The notes: generated by a model not told the origin, from the letters alone. 64,000 nucleotides of DNA from Oceanisphaera arctica (GCF_002936955.1 NZ_MPZM01000009.1:34810-98809), one strand, 5' to 3'. Counted from the stretch's first letter, positions 35,568 to 44,512 are shown. Numbers and translations: made by a program.

Positions 35568-36009
35568 ATTTAACCACCCTCAGGGTGGGCTTGCCTTTCT
35601 TCGGTACAGAAGCAACTGGCTCCGGAGCCGACGGCGTATCGGCTTCATCTGCCTCTAACTCGTCAGCATCAGCCAGCCAGGCCTCATAGGCCGGTTCCGG
35701 CGGAAAGAAGGTGCCAGCACCGTTTTCCCGCGCCTGAATCGACACCACCGCCGCCATCGGCACGTACACCTGGAACGGCGAGCCGCCGAAGCGGGCGCTG
35801 AAGGTGACCGCTTCGTTATCCATGTGCAATCCGACCACCGCCTGAGGGGCGATGCTCAACACTATCTGCCCGTCCTGCACATACTGATGCGGCACCGTGG
35901 TATGGGCTACCCCGGCATTGACCAGCAGGTGGGGCGTCAACTCGTTATCCAGCAGCCAGTCATAGAAAGCGCGCAGCAAATAGGGCCGGCTGGGCGTCAT
36001 CTTGTCCAT
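35566..36009 (-). CDS. sspB: ClpXP adaptor SspB
   Basis: 147 aa. Binds ssrA-tagged proteins and delivers them to ClpXP. The N-terminal dimer and substrate-binding domain is clear: YLLRAFYDWLLDNELTPHLLV, with FSARFGGSPFQVYVP. A disordered acidic linker follows, and the C-terminal ClpX-docking tail KGKPTLRVVK is conserved. Two nt separate it from sspA, so it is cotranscribed. Confidence 0.97.
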   Translation of the reverse strand: MDKMTPSRPYLLRAFYDWLLDNELTPHLLVNAGVAHTTVPHQYVQDGQIVLSIAPQAVVGLHMDNEAVTFSARFGGSPFQVYVPMAAVVSIQARENGAGTFFPPEPAYEAWLADADELEADEADTPSAPEPVASVPKKGKPTLRVVK

Positions 36010-36011
36010 GC

Positions 36012-36641
36012 TCAGACCTTACCGCCGATATCACGCTCGTCTTCGGTCAGAGAAGCCTGGAAGGACTCACGCTCGAACAGACGGATCATATAGGTCTTGA
36101 TCTCTTTAGCGCCACGACCGGACAACTCGATACCCAGTGACGGCAAACGCCACAGCAAGGGTGCCATGTAACAATCGACCAGGCTGAATTCCTCACTCAT
36201 GAAGTAAGGATACTCGACAAATACCGGCGCTATGGCCAGCAGGGCCTCACGCAGTTCCTTACGAGCATCGTCCGCTTTTTCATTACGCTGAATGCGCTTG
36301 ACCAGCGAGTACCAGTCTTGCGATATACGATGCATCATCAGTCGGCTGGTGCCACGAGCAACCGGGTATACCGGCATCAAGGGCGGATGAGGAAAACGCT
36401 CATCCAGATATTCCATGATGATATGAGATTCGTAAAGCACCAGCTCCCGGTCGACCAAGGTCGGCAGGGTACCGTAAGGGTTCAGCTCCAGCATGTCCTC
36501 GGGCAGGCTGTCAGGTTCAACATGGCTGATCTCGACACTCACCCCTTTTTCTGCCAGGACGATACGTACTTGGTGGCTGTAAATATCTTCAGCCCCTGAA
36601 AACAGCGTCATGATGGAACGCTTATTAGCTGCAACTGCCAT
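36012..36641 (-). CDS. sspA: Stringent starvation protein A
   Basis: 209 aa (E. coli 212). GST-fold protein that binds RNA polymerase and affects stationary-phase and acid-stress transcription. Start SIMTLFSGAEDIYSHQVRIVLAEKG, then NPYGTLPTLVDRELVLYESHIIMEYLDERFPHPPL in shorter blocks, and the surface pocket PHPPLMP needed for activity. GGAGG precedes the ATG. Separated from petC by a hairpin (36670-36700). Confidence 0.97.
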   Translation of the reverse strand: MAVAANKRSIMTLFSGAEDIYSHQVRIVLAEKGVSVEISHVEPDSLPEDMLELNPYGTLPTLVDRELVLYESHIIMEYLDERFPHPPLMPVYPVARGTSRLMMHRISQDWYSLVKRIQRNEKADDARKELREALLAIAPVFVEYPYFMSEEFSLVDCYMAPLLWRLPSLGIELSGRGAKEIKTYMIRLFERESFQASLTEDERDIGGKV

Positions 36642-36669
36642 TGAATCCTCCGCAAATCATAAATAGGAA

Positions 36670-36700
36670 CGGCAATGGAAGCATATTCGCCCCATTGCCG
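36670..36700 (-). terminator. Terminator-like hairpin after the petABC operon
   Basis: A perfect 9-bp stem, CGGCAATGG (36670-36678) / CCATTGCCG (36692-36700), with a 13-nt loop, 29 nt beyond the petC stop codon. On the minus strand it is followed by TTCCTATTTA, a broken T tract. It separates petC from sspA. Confidence 0.6.
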
Positions 36701-36729
36701 CTCCCCTGCCTAGCTTAGACGATGTCTAA

Positions 36730-37464
36730 TCAGTGTACGTCACGCCAGTATTCTTTCTTCAGCATGTAGGCAAAGACAAAGAAGATAGCCAGGAAACCCA
36801 GCACCCAGTAGCCCATGCGCTGACGTTCCAGCTGGATTGGCTCACCGGAATAGACCAGGAAGTTGACAATATCCAGTACCGCATTGTCATATTCTTCCGT
36901 GGTCAGCTCGCCGTTACCTTCGGTCTCGATACCCACAGGTGTTGCCACCTCACGGCCGTCCACGGTGTGCATCACGGTCTTCAGGTTTGCACTACCCTGC
37001 AGCGGCTCCAGTACATGGGGCATGCCCACAGACGGGAATACCAGATTGTTCACCCCAAACGGGCGGCTGTCGTCCTTGTAAAAAGAACGCAGGTAGGTGT
37101 ATAGCCAGTCGGCACCACGTACCCGGGCCACAAGGGTCAGGTCGGGCGGCGGCGCACCAAACCAGCTGGCCGCGTCTTTTTCGGGAATGGCATTTTCCAT
37201 CAGTTCACCGATGCCGACACCGGTGAAATTCAGGTTGGCCTGCATGATATCTTCCGGAATGCCCAGATCCTCGGCCACGCGGTTATAACGCTGGTACTGG
37301 GTGCTATGGCAGCCGGAACAATAGTTCATGAACAGCTTGGCACCGTTTTGCAGTGACGCCTTGTCGCTCAGATCATAATCGGCCTTGTCCAGGTGTACAC
37401 TGCCACCCGCAGCCATCGCCAGCGCCGGCAAAAAGGCAAATACAGCAATGATTAACTTCTTCAT
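36730..37464 (-). CDS. petC: Cytochrome bc1 complex, cytochrome c1
   Basis: 244 aa. Haem c subunit of ubiquinol:cytochrome c oxidoreductase, periplasmic and held by a C-terminal helix. Signal peptide of ~19 residues (cleavage near MAA-GGS). Haem motif CSGCH at 49-53. Distal Met ligand probably in VGMPHVLEPLQG. Membrane anchor ~216-237 (YWVLGFLAIFFVFAYML), then KKEYWRDVH. Overlaps petB by 4 nt. Confidence 0.97.
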   Translation of the reverse strand: MKKLIIAVFAFLPALAMAAGGSVHLDKADYDLSDKASLQNGAKLFMNYCSGCHSTQYQRYNRVAEDLGIPEDIMQANLNFTGVGIGELMENAIPEKDAASWFGAPPPDLTLVARVRGADWLYTYLRSFYKDDSRPFGVNNLVFPSVGMPHVLEPLQGSANLKTVMHTVDGREVATPVGIETEGNGELTTEEYDNAVLDIVNFLVYSGEPIQLERQRMGYWVLGFLAIFFVFAYMLKKEYWRDVH

Positions 37465-38678
37465 TTGAATGTGACCCTCTCTGGCAGCGGCTTGGTTTTC
37501 TCGTTTTTACTGTAGAAGAACAGCAGTACGAAGAAGGCGAAGTAGCCGAACGAACAAATCTGGGCAATCAGCGTCAGCAGCGAGGTGGACGGCAAGGCGC
37601 CCAGAACACCCAAGATGATGAAGCAGATCACGAACTGAATGATGTTCAGCAGGTGCAGCTTGCTGCGGTAGCGGAACGAACGCACCTTGCAGCGATCCAG
37701 CCAGGGCAACACGAACAGCACGGCAATGGACAGACCCATCAGGATAACGCCGGTCAACTTGTCAGGCACCGCACGCAGAATGGCGTAGAAGGGGGTGAAA
37801 TACCACACGGGTGCAATATGCTCCGGGGTTTTCAGGCCGTTGGCCGCTTCGAAGTTGGGCCCTTCCAGGAAGTAACCGCCACCTTCAGGCATGAAGAAAA
37901 TCACGAAGGCGAACAGGAACAGGAAGCCGGCCACGCCCACCACATCCTTGACGGAGTAGTAAGGGTGGAACGGAATCGCGTCTTTGGGCCAGCCGTTTTC
38001 GTCCTTGTGTTTCTTGATATCGATACCATCGGGGTTATTGGAACCGACCTCGTGCAACGCAACGATATGCAGGAACACCAGAATGACCAACACCAGCGGC
38101 AAAGCAATGACGTGAAGCGCGAAGAAGCGGGTCAGGGTGGCGCCGGAAATGACGTAGTCACCGCGGATCCACAGGGTCAGATCGTCGCCGATCACCGGAA
38201 TGGCACCGAACAGCGAGATGATAACCTGGGCACCCCAGAACGACATCTGTCCCCAGGGCAGCAGATAGCCCATGAAGGCTTCGGCCATCAGCACCAGGAA
38301 GATCAGCATGCCGAACAGCCACAGCAGTTCACGGGGCTTCTGATAAGAGCCGTAGATCAGGCCGCGGAACATGTGCAGATACACGACCACGAAGAAGGCG
38401 GAGGCGCCGGTGGAGTGCATATAACGCAGCAACCAGCCGTATTCCACATCACGCATTATGTATTCGACAGAGGCGAAGGCGCCCTCACCGGAAGGATTGT
38501 AGTTCATGGTCAGCCAGACACCGGTCAGTATCTGGTTAACCAGTACCAGCATGGCCAGGGAGCCAAAAAAGTACCAGAAGTTGAAGTTTTTCGGTGCCGG
38601 ATACTGACCTACATGCTTGTTGTAGGTCGCGGTCATCGGAATCCGCTCGTCGATCCAGGCTACGAGTTTACCCAGCAT
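37461..38678 (-). CDS. petB: Cytochrome bc1 complex, cytochrome b
   Basis: 405 aa, about eight membrane helices; transfers electrons between quinol sites through two b haems. Recognisable blocks are NFWYFFGSLAMLVL, the first histidine pair in LRYMHSTGASAFFVVVYLHM, GYLLPWGQMSFWGAQV, and the PEWY-equivalent site, here PVWYFTPFYAILRA. Note PVWY rather than PEWY. Two nt after petA. Confidence 0.97.
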   Translation of the reverse strand: MLGKLVAWIDERIPMTATYNKHVGQYPAPKNFNFWYFFGSLAMLVLVNQILTGVWLTMNYNPSGEGAFASVEYIMRDVEYGWLLRYMHSTGASAFFVVVYLHMFRGLIYGSYQKPRELLWLFGMLIFLVLMAEAFMGYLLPWGQMSFWGAQVIISLFGAIPVIGDDLTLWIRGDYVISGATLTRFFALHVIALPLVLVILVFLHIVALHEVGSNNPDGIDIKKHKDENGWPKDAIPFHPYYSVKDVVGVAGFLFLFAFVIFFMPEGGGYFLEGPNFEAANGLKTPEHIAPVWYFTPFYAILRAVPDKLTGVILMGLSIAVLFVLPWLDRCKVRSFRYRSKLHLLNIIQFVICFIILGVLGALPSTSLLTLIAQICSFGYFAFFVLLFFYSKNEKTKPLPERVTFK

Positions 38679-38680
38679 GC

Positions 38681-39271
38681 TTAGGCTCCTTCCTTGTCTG
38701 CGCCAACCAGAATGGTGGCATCATTGACATAGTAATAAGGGGGGATCACCAGATTCAACGGGGCGGGTACGCTCTGGAAGACGCGACCGGCCATATCGAA
38801 CTTGGAGCCGTGGCAAGGGCAGAAGAAACCAGAGGTAATCCCCTGAACCTGCTCACCGAACGAGTCCGGCAGGTAGGTAGGTGAACAACCCAGGTGGGTA
38901 CAAAGCCCTACCGCCACAAACAACTCGGGTTTGATCGAGCGGTAGCCGTTCTGGGCATAATCCGGTTGTTGCGGCTGCTCCGAGGCAGGATCCCGCAGCT
39001 GGTTATCGTGCTTGGACAGGGCATCCAGGGTGTCCTGGGTGCGGCGGACTATCCAGACCGGCTTTCCTCGCCATTCCACCCGGATCAACTGACCCGGCTC
39101 GACTTTACTGACATCTACTTCTACCGGGGCTCCAGCCGCCTTCGCTTTGGCGCTGGGATTCCACGATGCGATAAAAGGCACAGCGGCAAAAGCAGCTCCG
39201 ACCCCACCCACGGCTGTGGTTGACCAGGTCAGAAATCTGCGGCGACCGGTATCAACTGGCGCATTGCTCAT
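38681..39271 (-). CDS. petA: Ubiquinol-cytochrome c reductase Rieske iron-sulfur subunit
   Basis: 196 aa. Carries the [2Fe-2S] cluster. Twin-arginine-type N-terminus (GRRRFLTWSTTAVGGVGAA) with one uncleaved helix. Cluster ligands are in CTHLGC and CPCHGS. First gene of petABC. Its upstream region holds an inverted repeat (39441-39469). Confidence 0.97.
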   Translation of the reverse strand: MSNAPVDTGRRRFLTWSTTAVGGVGAAFAAVPFIASWNPSAKAKAAGAPVEVDVSKVEPGQLIRVEWRGKPVWIVRRTQDTLDALSKHDNQLRDPASEQPQQPDYAQNGYRSIKPELFVAVGLCTHLGCSPTYLPDSFGEQVQGITSGFFCPCHGSKFDMAGRVFQSVPAPLNLVIPPYYYVNDATILVGADKEGA

Positions 39272-39440
39272 CCAAAAACTCTCCCATTTGGTCTCCGCGC
39301 GTTTATTGTTCGTTCCATGCTTCGAGACGGCTTATGACAACTGCGGCGGATATTATGGTTTCAATTGCCACGAAAAAACCCCGAAATTCTAAAGAAAAGC
39401 GCGGTCTTTTACAAGGACGGGTAAAGGGTCAATAAATCAC

Positions 39441-39469
39441 TGTTTCACAGCATAATTTGTTATGAAACA
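39441..39469. repeat. Interrupted palindrome upstream of petABC
   Basis: TGTTTCA (39441-39447) pairs with TGAAACA (39463-39469), and CATAA (39451-39455) with TTATG (39460-39464). It lies 170 nt upstream of the petA ATG, in the gap after the rpsI terminator. It could be an operator. The rest of 39272-39511 shows nothing else I can name. Confidence 0.4.
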
Positions 39470-39511
39470 AGGAATTATTAGTGAATCTGATCCATTTCTT
39501 TCAAATATAAA

Positions 39512-39535
39512 AAAGCCCGGGTAAACCCGGGCTTT
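39512..39535 (-). terminator. Terminator after rpsI
   Basis: A perfect 11-bp stem AAAGCCCGGGT / ACCCGGGCTTT with a 2-nt AA centre, followed on the minus strand by TTTTATATTT. It lies 19 nt past the rpsI stop and ends the rplM-rpsI operon. Confidence 0.92.
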
Positions 39536-39554
39536 GATATAAACGCAATCCCAA

Positions 39555-39947
39555 TTAACGCTTGGAGAACTGAGGACGCTTACGTGCTTTATGCAGACCG
39601 ACTTTCTTACGTTCAACGCGACGAGCGTCACGAGTAACGAAGCCAGCCTTGCGCAGCGAACCGCGCAGGGTTTCGTCGTATTGCATCAGGGCACGAGTAA
39701 TGCCGTGACGAATAGCGCCGGCCTGACCTGAAATGCCACCACCAGCAACGGTGATGAACAGATCAAATTTATCGGTCATCTCAACCAGTTCTAAAGGCTG
39801 ACGAACCACCATGCGGGCGGTTTCGCGACCAAAGTACTGATCCAGTGAACGCTTATTGATAACGATGTTACCGCTGCCCTGCTTCACGAATACACGTGCA
39901 GTAGAGCTTTTGCGACGACCGGTACCGTAGTATTGAGTTTCTGCCAT
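39555..39947 (-). CDS. rpsI: Ribosomal protein uS9
   Basis: 130 aa, as in E. coli. Start [19 protein letters not shown] and the invariant basic tail [16 protein letters not shown], which reaches the ribosomal P site. 15 nt after rplM. Confidence 0.99.
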   Translation of the reverse strand: MAETQYYGTGRRKSSTARVFVKQGSGNIVINKRSLDQYFGRETARMVVRQPLELVEMTDKFDLFITVAGGGISGQAGAIRHGITRALMQYDETLRGSLRKAGFVTRDARRVERKKVGLHKARKRPQFSKR

Positions 39948-39962
39948 TTGCCTAATCCCGCC

Positions 39963-40391
39963 TTAGATGTCCAGTACTTGAGGTTGTTGCGCAGCGTGGT
40001 TGTGCTGGCTGCCGACAAAGACTTTCATCTTGCGGAACATAGCACGACCCAGCGGGCCACGGGGCAGCATGCCGCGAACGGCAGACTCAATTACCATCTC
40101 GGGCTTACGTACAATCAGCTTCTCGAAGCTGATGGACTTCAGGCCACCCGGAAAACCGGAGTGAGAGTAGTAGATTTTGCCTTCGGCTTTATTACCGGTT
40201 ACCTGAATTTTCTCGGCATTGATCACGACGATGTAATCGCCACAGTCAACGTGCGGAGTGAATTCCGGCTTATGCTTACCACGCAGACGACTAGCGATCT
40301 CGGTGGCCAAACGACCCAGAGTTTTGCCCTCTGCATCAACAACATACCAGTCACGCTTTACGGTTTCTGGCTTAGCAACAAAAGTTTTCAT
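39963..40391 (-). CDS. rplM: Ribosomal protein uL13
   Basis: 142 aa, the same length as E. coli. [20 protein letters not shown] start, [16 protein letters not shown] and RAVRGMLP-like [14 protein letters not shown] blocks. The ATG at 40391 is the family start; four residues upstream in frame are not. In E. coli the L13 protein represses its own operon, and a structured leader is present here too. Confidence 0.99.
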   Translation of the reverse strand: MKTFVAKPETVKRDWYVVDAEGKTLGRLATEIASRLRGKHKPEFTPHVDCGDYIVVINAEKIQVTGNKAEGKIYYSHSGFPGGLKSISFEKLIVRKPEMVIESAVRGMLPRGPLGRAMFRKMKVFVGSQHNHAAQQPQVLDI

Positions 40392-40426
40392 GGATAAACC
40401 CAAATTACTTAAAATGAATCATACAC

Positions 40427-40534
40427 TTGCGCACATGCGCAAAACACGACAAGACCTGTACCCCTTCGAGCACCAGTCTGCTTACAGTGATGCTGTCTCA
40501 TCGACAGCTGTGTAACGTGGGCCGGGCGATTATA
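40427..40534 (-). promoter_or_regulatory. rplM promoter (-10) and structured leader
   Basis: A perfect TATAAT (40534-40529, minus strand) suggests transcription from ~40522 and a ~130-nt leader; no good -35 is visible. The leader contains two hairpins: GCTGTC / GACAGC (40503-40508 / 40492-40497, loop 5 nt) and TTGCGC / GCGCAA (40437-40442 / 40427-40432, loop ATGT). Candidate site for L13 autoregulation; inference from the E. coli case. Confidence 0.5.
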
Positions 40535-40560
40535 GGTAAAGTTGCCGTAAAAATCACCTG

Positions 40561-40586
40561 CTAATTTTAATGCCCATTAAAATTAG
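40561..40586. repeat. Perfect AT-rich palindrome upstream of the rplM promoter
   Basis: CTAATTTTAATG (40561-40572) and CATTAAAATTAG (40575-40586) are perfect 12-bp complements with a CC centre. It lies between zapE (ends 40643) and the rplM -10 box. It may be the zapE terminator or an upstream binding site for the ribosomal promoter. Confidence 0.55.
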
Positions 40587-40642
40587 TCGGCCCGCCCGCC
40601 CCTTCCCGGCATCATGCCCAGATACCGGGGCGGGTATTGTGA

Positions 40643-41743
40643 CTAAGGAAGGTGCTCTCTGGCAAGATATTCGTGGGATTGCATTTCAGTCAGTCGAGAC
40701 AGGCAGCGTTTGAACTCGAAGCCGAGCCGGCCCTGACCGTAGAGTTCTGTCATCGGTACCGCCGCCGAGATGATCAATTTGACGTGCCGCTCATAGAATT
40801 CATCGACCATGGCGATAAAGCGCCGGGCCGCGTCATCGCTGTCCTGGCCCATGGGCACCACGTTGGCCAGCAGAACCGAATGATAGCAACGGGCCAGCTC
40901 GATATAGTCCAGCTGGGAGCGTGCCGTGCAGCACAGCTGCTGAAAATCGATATGGAGCACGCCGTCGCCTTCGGCCAGGGTCTTGAGCCGACGATGGTTG
41001 ATTTCGATCTCGGCCCCCCTGGTGCCGGGCTCGCTGGTCAGTCGATCGAAATACCGCTCCAGATTGGTTTTTGCCTGGGCATCGAGCGGTGAATGATAGA
41101 TTTCTGCCTGTTCCAGGGTCCGGAGCCGATAATCCACCCCCGAGTCGACGTTGACCACCTCGCAATGCTGCTTGATAAGCGCGATGGCCGGCAGAAAACG
41201 GGCCCGCTGCAAGCCATTGCGGTACAGCTCGTCCGGCGGAATGTTGGAAGTCGCCACCAGGATAACCCCATGACCGAACAGGTACTGGAACAAGGTTCCC
41301 AGTATCATGGCATCGGTGATGTCGGAGACGAAAAATTCGTCAAAACAGATCACCCGGGCTTCCCTGGCCAGACGCTCGGCCACCAGCTTGAGCGGATCCG
41401 CCTGTCCTTTCAGGCTCTGCAACTCGTCATGCACCCGCACCATGAAGCGGTGAAAATGTACCCTGAGCTTGTTGTCAAACGGCAGGCAGTCATAGAAGGT
41501 ATCCACCAGATAGGTCTTGCCCCGACCGACACCACCCCAGAAGTAAAGTCCCTGGATAGCCTTCACCGGTGCCGGCTTGTTGCCGGTCAGTTTATGCCAC
41601 AGGCTGAGTCTGGGCTGAGCCGGCGGCGGTGCCATCAGCTCATCAAACAACCGCTGCAGATGCGACACCGCCAAGGCCTGGGCCGGATCGCGGACAAAAT
41701 CGTGACGACTGAGGTCTGACTGGTATTTTTTACTCGGGGTCAT
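40643..41743 (-). CDS. zapE: Cell division ATPase ZapE (AFG1 family)
   Basis: 366 aa (E. coli 375). AAA-type ATPase associated with the constricting Z ring. Walker A GGVGRGKT at 70-77, Walker B ICFDEFFVSDITDAM, and sensor-like ILVATSNIPPDELYRNGLQR. ATG at 41743 (MTPSKKYQSDL) is chosen; the upstream in-frame extension of 88 residues is basic and not family-like. Ribosome site is weak. Confidence 0.94.
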   Translation of the reverse strand: MTPSKKYQSDLSRHDFVRDPAQALAVSHLQRLFDELMAPPPAQPRLSLWHKLTGNKPAPVKAIQGLYFWGGVGRGKTYLVDTFYDCLPFDNKLRVHFHRFMVRVHDELQSLKGQADPLKLVAERLAREARVICFDEFFVSDITDAMILGTLFQYLFGHGVILVATSNIPPDELYRNGLQRARFLPAIALIKQHCEVVNVDSGVDYRLRTLEQAEIYHSPLDAQAKTNLERYFDRLTSEPGTRGAEIEINHRRLKTLAEGDGVLHIDFQQLCCTARSQLDYIELARCYHSVLLANVVPMGQDSDDAARRFIAMVDEFYERHVKLIISAAVPMTELYGQGRLGFEFKRCLSRLTEMQSHEYLAREHLP

Positions 41744-41879
41744 TAGGGTATATAACAACTTGGCTAATAACAGGGGTGACGGCCAGTGTAAATGCCCCAA
41801 CCCTGCCCGGGCAAGCGCTGCCAGAGGCCGGGACTTGATCTTGCTAACAAAAACCACAATAAATAATACAGACCGAATC

Positions 41880-41908
41880 GGAACTCTTGTTCCACGACGA
41901 AGGTCAGA
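41880..41908 (+). promoter_or_regulatory. Candidate sigma-E promoter of degQ
   Basis: GGAACTC (41880-41886) and TCAGA (41904-41908) are separated by 17 nt, close to the sigma-E consensus GGAACTT-16-TCTGA. The degQ start codon lies 43 nt downstream with AGGAG before it. In E. coli the degP homologue is a sigma-E target. Sequence match only. Confidence 0.5.
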
Positions 41909-41951
41909 ATGAACTCTTTCTTGAAGAATCCATCGATTTAGGAGCATCTGC

Positions 41952-43310
41952 ATGAAACGTCGACTCCCCCTGGTATCCGCCCTGGCTCTGAGCCTGGGTC
42001 TGGCCATACTGCCCCAGGCTCAAGCCGCCTTGCCATTCGGTGCCGGTAGCGACATCCGCAGTCTGGCTCCGGTGCTGGAAAAAGTCACTCCCGGCGTGGT
42101 CAATATTTCGGTGTCCGGCAGCAAGGTCAGCCGCCAGGCGCTGCCCGAAGCCTTCCGCTTCTTTTTTGGCCCCGGTATTCCCGGCGAACAGGTGCAGGAA
42201 CGACCCTTTCAGGCGCTGGGCTCTGGCGTGATCATCGATGCGAAGAAAGGCTATGTGATTACCAATAACCACGTTATCGAAGACGCCGACAAGATTATCA
42301 TCACGCTGATCGACGGCCAGGAGTACGAAGCCGAGTTGATCGGCACCGATAAACAAAGCGACATAGCGCTGTTAAAAGTCGATGCCAAGAACCTGGTCGA
42401 AGTCGAGTTTGCCGACTCCGACCAACTCCGGGTGGGTGACTTCGCCATCGCCATCGGCAATCCCTTCGGCCTGGGGCAGACCGTCACTTCCGGTATCATC
42501 AGCGCCTTGGGTCGTTCCGGTCTCAACGTGGAGAATCTGGAAAACTTCATTCAGACCGATGCGGCCATCAACTCCGGCAACTCCGGCGGCGCCCTGCTAA
42601 ATCTGGACGGCAAGCTGGTCGGCATCAATACCGCCATTCTCGGCCCGGGCGGCGGCAATATCGGCATTGGCTTTGCCATTCCAGCCAATATGGTCAAGAG
42701 TCTGGCCGATCAAATCCTGGAGTACGGTGAAGTCCGCCGCGGTGTACTGGGCGTGATGGGCGGTGAACTGACCTCGGAGCTGGCGCGGACCTTTGGCTAC
42801 CGCAGTCAGCACGGTGCCTTTGTCAGCCAGGTGCTGGAAAACTCTTCCGCCGCCAAGGCTGGTTTGCAAGCGGGCGACATCATCATCAGCCTGGACGGTA
42901 AACCCATCCGCTCCTTCGGCGAGTTACGCGCCAAGGTGGCCACCATGGGGGCGGACAAAACCGTCAGTCTGGGGCTGTTCCGCGATGGTAAAGAGCAGAA
43001 GGTCGAGGTGACCCTGTCCCGGGCCGACGAAGAGAACATTCAGGCCAATACCCTGAATGAATCGCTGGAAGGTGCATTACTGGCTCAGACCGACGGCGAA
43101 GACAAGGTACAGGGCGTCAAAATCACCGAGGTGACCCCCCGCTCTGCTGCGGCCATGTCCGGCCTGGAAAAAGGTGACATCATCATCGGCGTCAATCGCC
43201 AGCGGGTAAAAAATCTGAACGATTTACGTCAGATAGTTCAGAGCAAGCCGGAAGTACTGGCGCTCAACATACAGCGCGGCAACTCTTCCATCTATCTGGT
43301 ACTCAGGTAA
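41952..43310 (+). CDS. degQ: Periplasmic serine endoprotease DegQ/DegP
   Basis: 452 aa (E. coli DegQ 455, DegP 474). HtrA protease/chaperone of the periplasm. Cleavable signal peptide to ~A24 (PQAQA). Catalytic triad His107 (TNNHVIED), Asp137 (SDIALLKV) and Ser211 (GNSGGALL). Two PDZ domains follow (~250-345 and ~365-450). The short loop before the protease domain favours DegQ over DegP. Adjacent to degS, as in E. coli. AGGAG ribosome site. Confidence 0.95.
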   Translation: MKRRLPLVSALALSLGLAILPQAQAALPFGAGSDIRSLAPVLEKVTPGVVNISVSGSKVSRQALPEAFRFFFGPGIPGEQVQERPFQALGSGVIIDAKKGYVITNNHVIEDADKIIITLIDGQEYEAELIGTDKQSDIALLKVDAKNLVEVEFADSDQLRVGDFAIAIGNPFGLGQTVTSGIISALGRSGLNVENLENFIQTDAAINSGNSGGALLNLDGKLVGINTAILGPGGGNIGIGFAIPANMVKSLADQILEYGEVRRGVLGVMGGELTSELARTFGYRSQHGAFVSQVLENSSAAKAGLQAGDIIISLDGKPIRSFGELRAKVATMGADKTVSLGLFRDGKEQKVEVTLSRADEENIQANTLNESLEGALLAQTDGEDKVQGVKITEVTPRSAAAMSGLEKGDIIIGVNRQRVKNLNDLRQIVQSKPEVLALNIQRGNSSIYLVLR

Positions 43311-43336
43311 TTCAGCAAGGCGTGAGGGGTCTTGAT

Positions 43337-43364
43337 CCCTCATGCCTCACCTCTCACTCCTCAT
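43337..43364. repeat. Four degenerate 7-bp tandem repeats between degQ and degS
   Basis: CCCTCAT, GCCTCAC, CTCTCAC and TCCTCAT follow one another in register. Upstream, GGCGTGAGGG (43319-43328) can pair with CCCTCATGCC (43337-43346) with one G-T mismatch, forming a hairpin. No coding function. Confidence 0.55.
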
Positions 43365-43412
43365 GGTCCAATATGTTATGCTGTAGTCATTCGACAACAA
43401 TCACAGCATCCC

Positions 43413-44510
43413 ATGCGGCTAGCCTCTTCTATCAAGTTTCTGCTTCAGGCCGGAGCCTTAGGCGTCCTGATGGCCCTGATCCTGCTATTGCTGTTTCCGC
43501 AACTAAAGACCCAGCCTTTCGAGCACTGGTGGCGCAACCAGCAGGTTGGTGTGTCCAGTTTTTCTTATGCCGCTAGCCGAGCCGGGCCCGCCGTGGTCAA
43601 TATTTATACCCGCAGCTTTCAACGGGGTAGTGAGTCACCCGAACTCAGCGCCACCGGCCTGGGATCAGGCGTCATCATGTCGGATCAGGGCTATGTGCTC
43701 ACCAATTATCATGTCATTGCCGATGCGGACCAGGTCATAGTCGCGTTACAGGATGGGCGCATTCTCGCCGGTGACGTCACCGGTTTCGATGTGCCCACCG
43801 ATCTGGCAGTACTGAAAATTACCGCCGCTCAGTTGCCGGTAATCCCTCAGGATGACGAACTCTCACCTCAGGTCGGCGATATTGTGCTGGCCATCGGTAA
43901 CCCTTATAACGTGGGCCAAACAATTACCCAGGGTATTATCAGTGCCACCGGTCGTACCGGCCTGTCCAGCATGGGGCCGGACAGCAACGGCCGTCAGGAT
44001 TTGCTGCAGACCGACGCCGCCATCAATGCCGGCAACTCCGGTGGTGCCCTGGTCAACGTCTACGGCGAGATGGTCGGCATTAATACCGCTTCCTTTCAGA
44101 GCCTGGCCCATCAGGAAAGTTATGGCATCAACTTTGCTATTCCCTATGCTCTGGCCCACCGCATCATGCAGGAGCTGATCGTCAACGGTCGGGTGATCCG
44201 GGGCTATCTGGGCATCAGTGGCGCCGATATTCCGCCGATGATGGCGCAGCTGCTTAAACTGGAAGATCGCACCGGCATCTATGTGGAGGGGGTCAACGAG
44301 CAAGGCCCCGCGGCCAAGGCCGGCATTACCCAGGAAGATGTGCTCATGAATATCGATGGCAAGGCCATTCGCAACATGCGCCATGCCATGGACATAATTG
44401 CCGAAACCCGTCCCGGTACCGAAATACAGATAACCTTGCTGCGAGGCGGCAAGATACTGACGTTACCGGTGATGCTCGAAGAAGATAGCCGCTTTCAGCG
44501 GTTACGGTAA
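43413..44510 (+). CDS. degS: Inner-membrane serine protease DegS
   Basis: 365 aa (E. coli 355). Senses misfolded outer-membrane proteins and cleaves the anti-sigma factor RseA. An N-terminal anchor helix (~5-27) rather than a cleavable signal, one protease domain with His100 (TNYHVIAD), Asp130 (TDLAVLKI) and Ser209 (GNSGGALV), and a single PDZ domain (~258-350). ATG at 43413 (MRLASSIKF) chosen over the longer frame, which would add a non-family N-terminus. Confidence 0.95.
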   Translation: MRLASSIKFLLQAGALGVLMALILLLLFPQLKTQPFEHWWRNQQVGVSSFSYAASRAGPAVVNIYTRSFQRGSESPELSATGLGSGVIMSDQGYVLTNYHVIADADQVIVALQDGRILAGDVTGFDVPTDLAVLKITAAQLPVIPQDDELSPQVGDIVLAIGNPYNVGQTITQGIISATGRTGLSSMGPDSNGRQDLLQTDAAINAGNSGGALVNVYGEMVGINTASFQSLAHQESYGINFAIPYALAHRIMQELIVNGRVIRGYLGISGADIPPMMAQLLKLEDRTGIYVEGVNEQGPAAKAGITQEDVLMNIDGKAIRNMRHAMDIIAETRPGTEIQITLLRGGKILTLPVMLEEDSRFQRLR

Positions 44511-44512
44511 GG

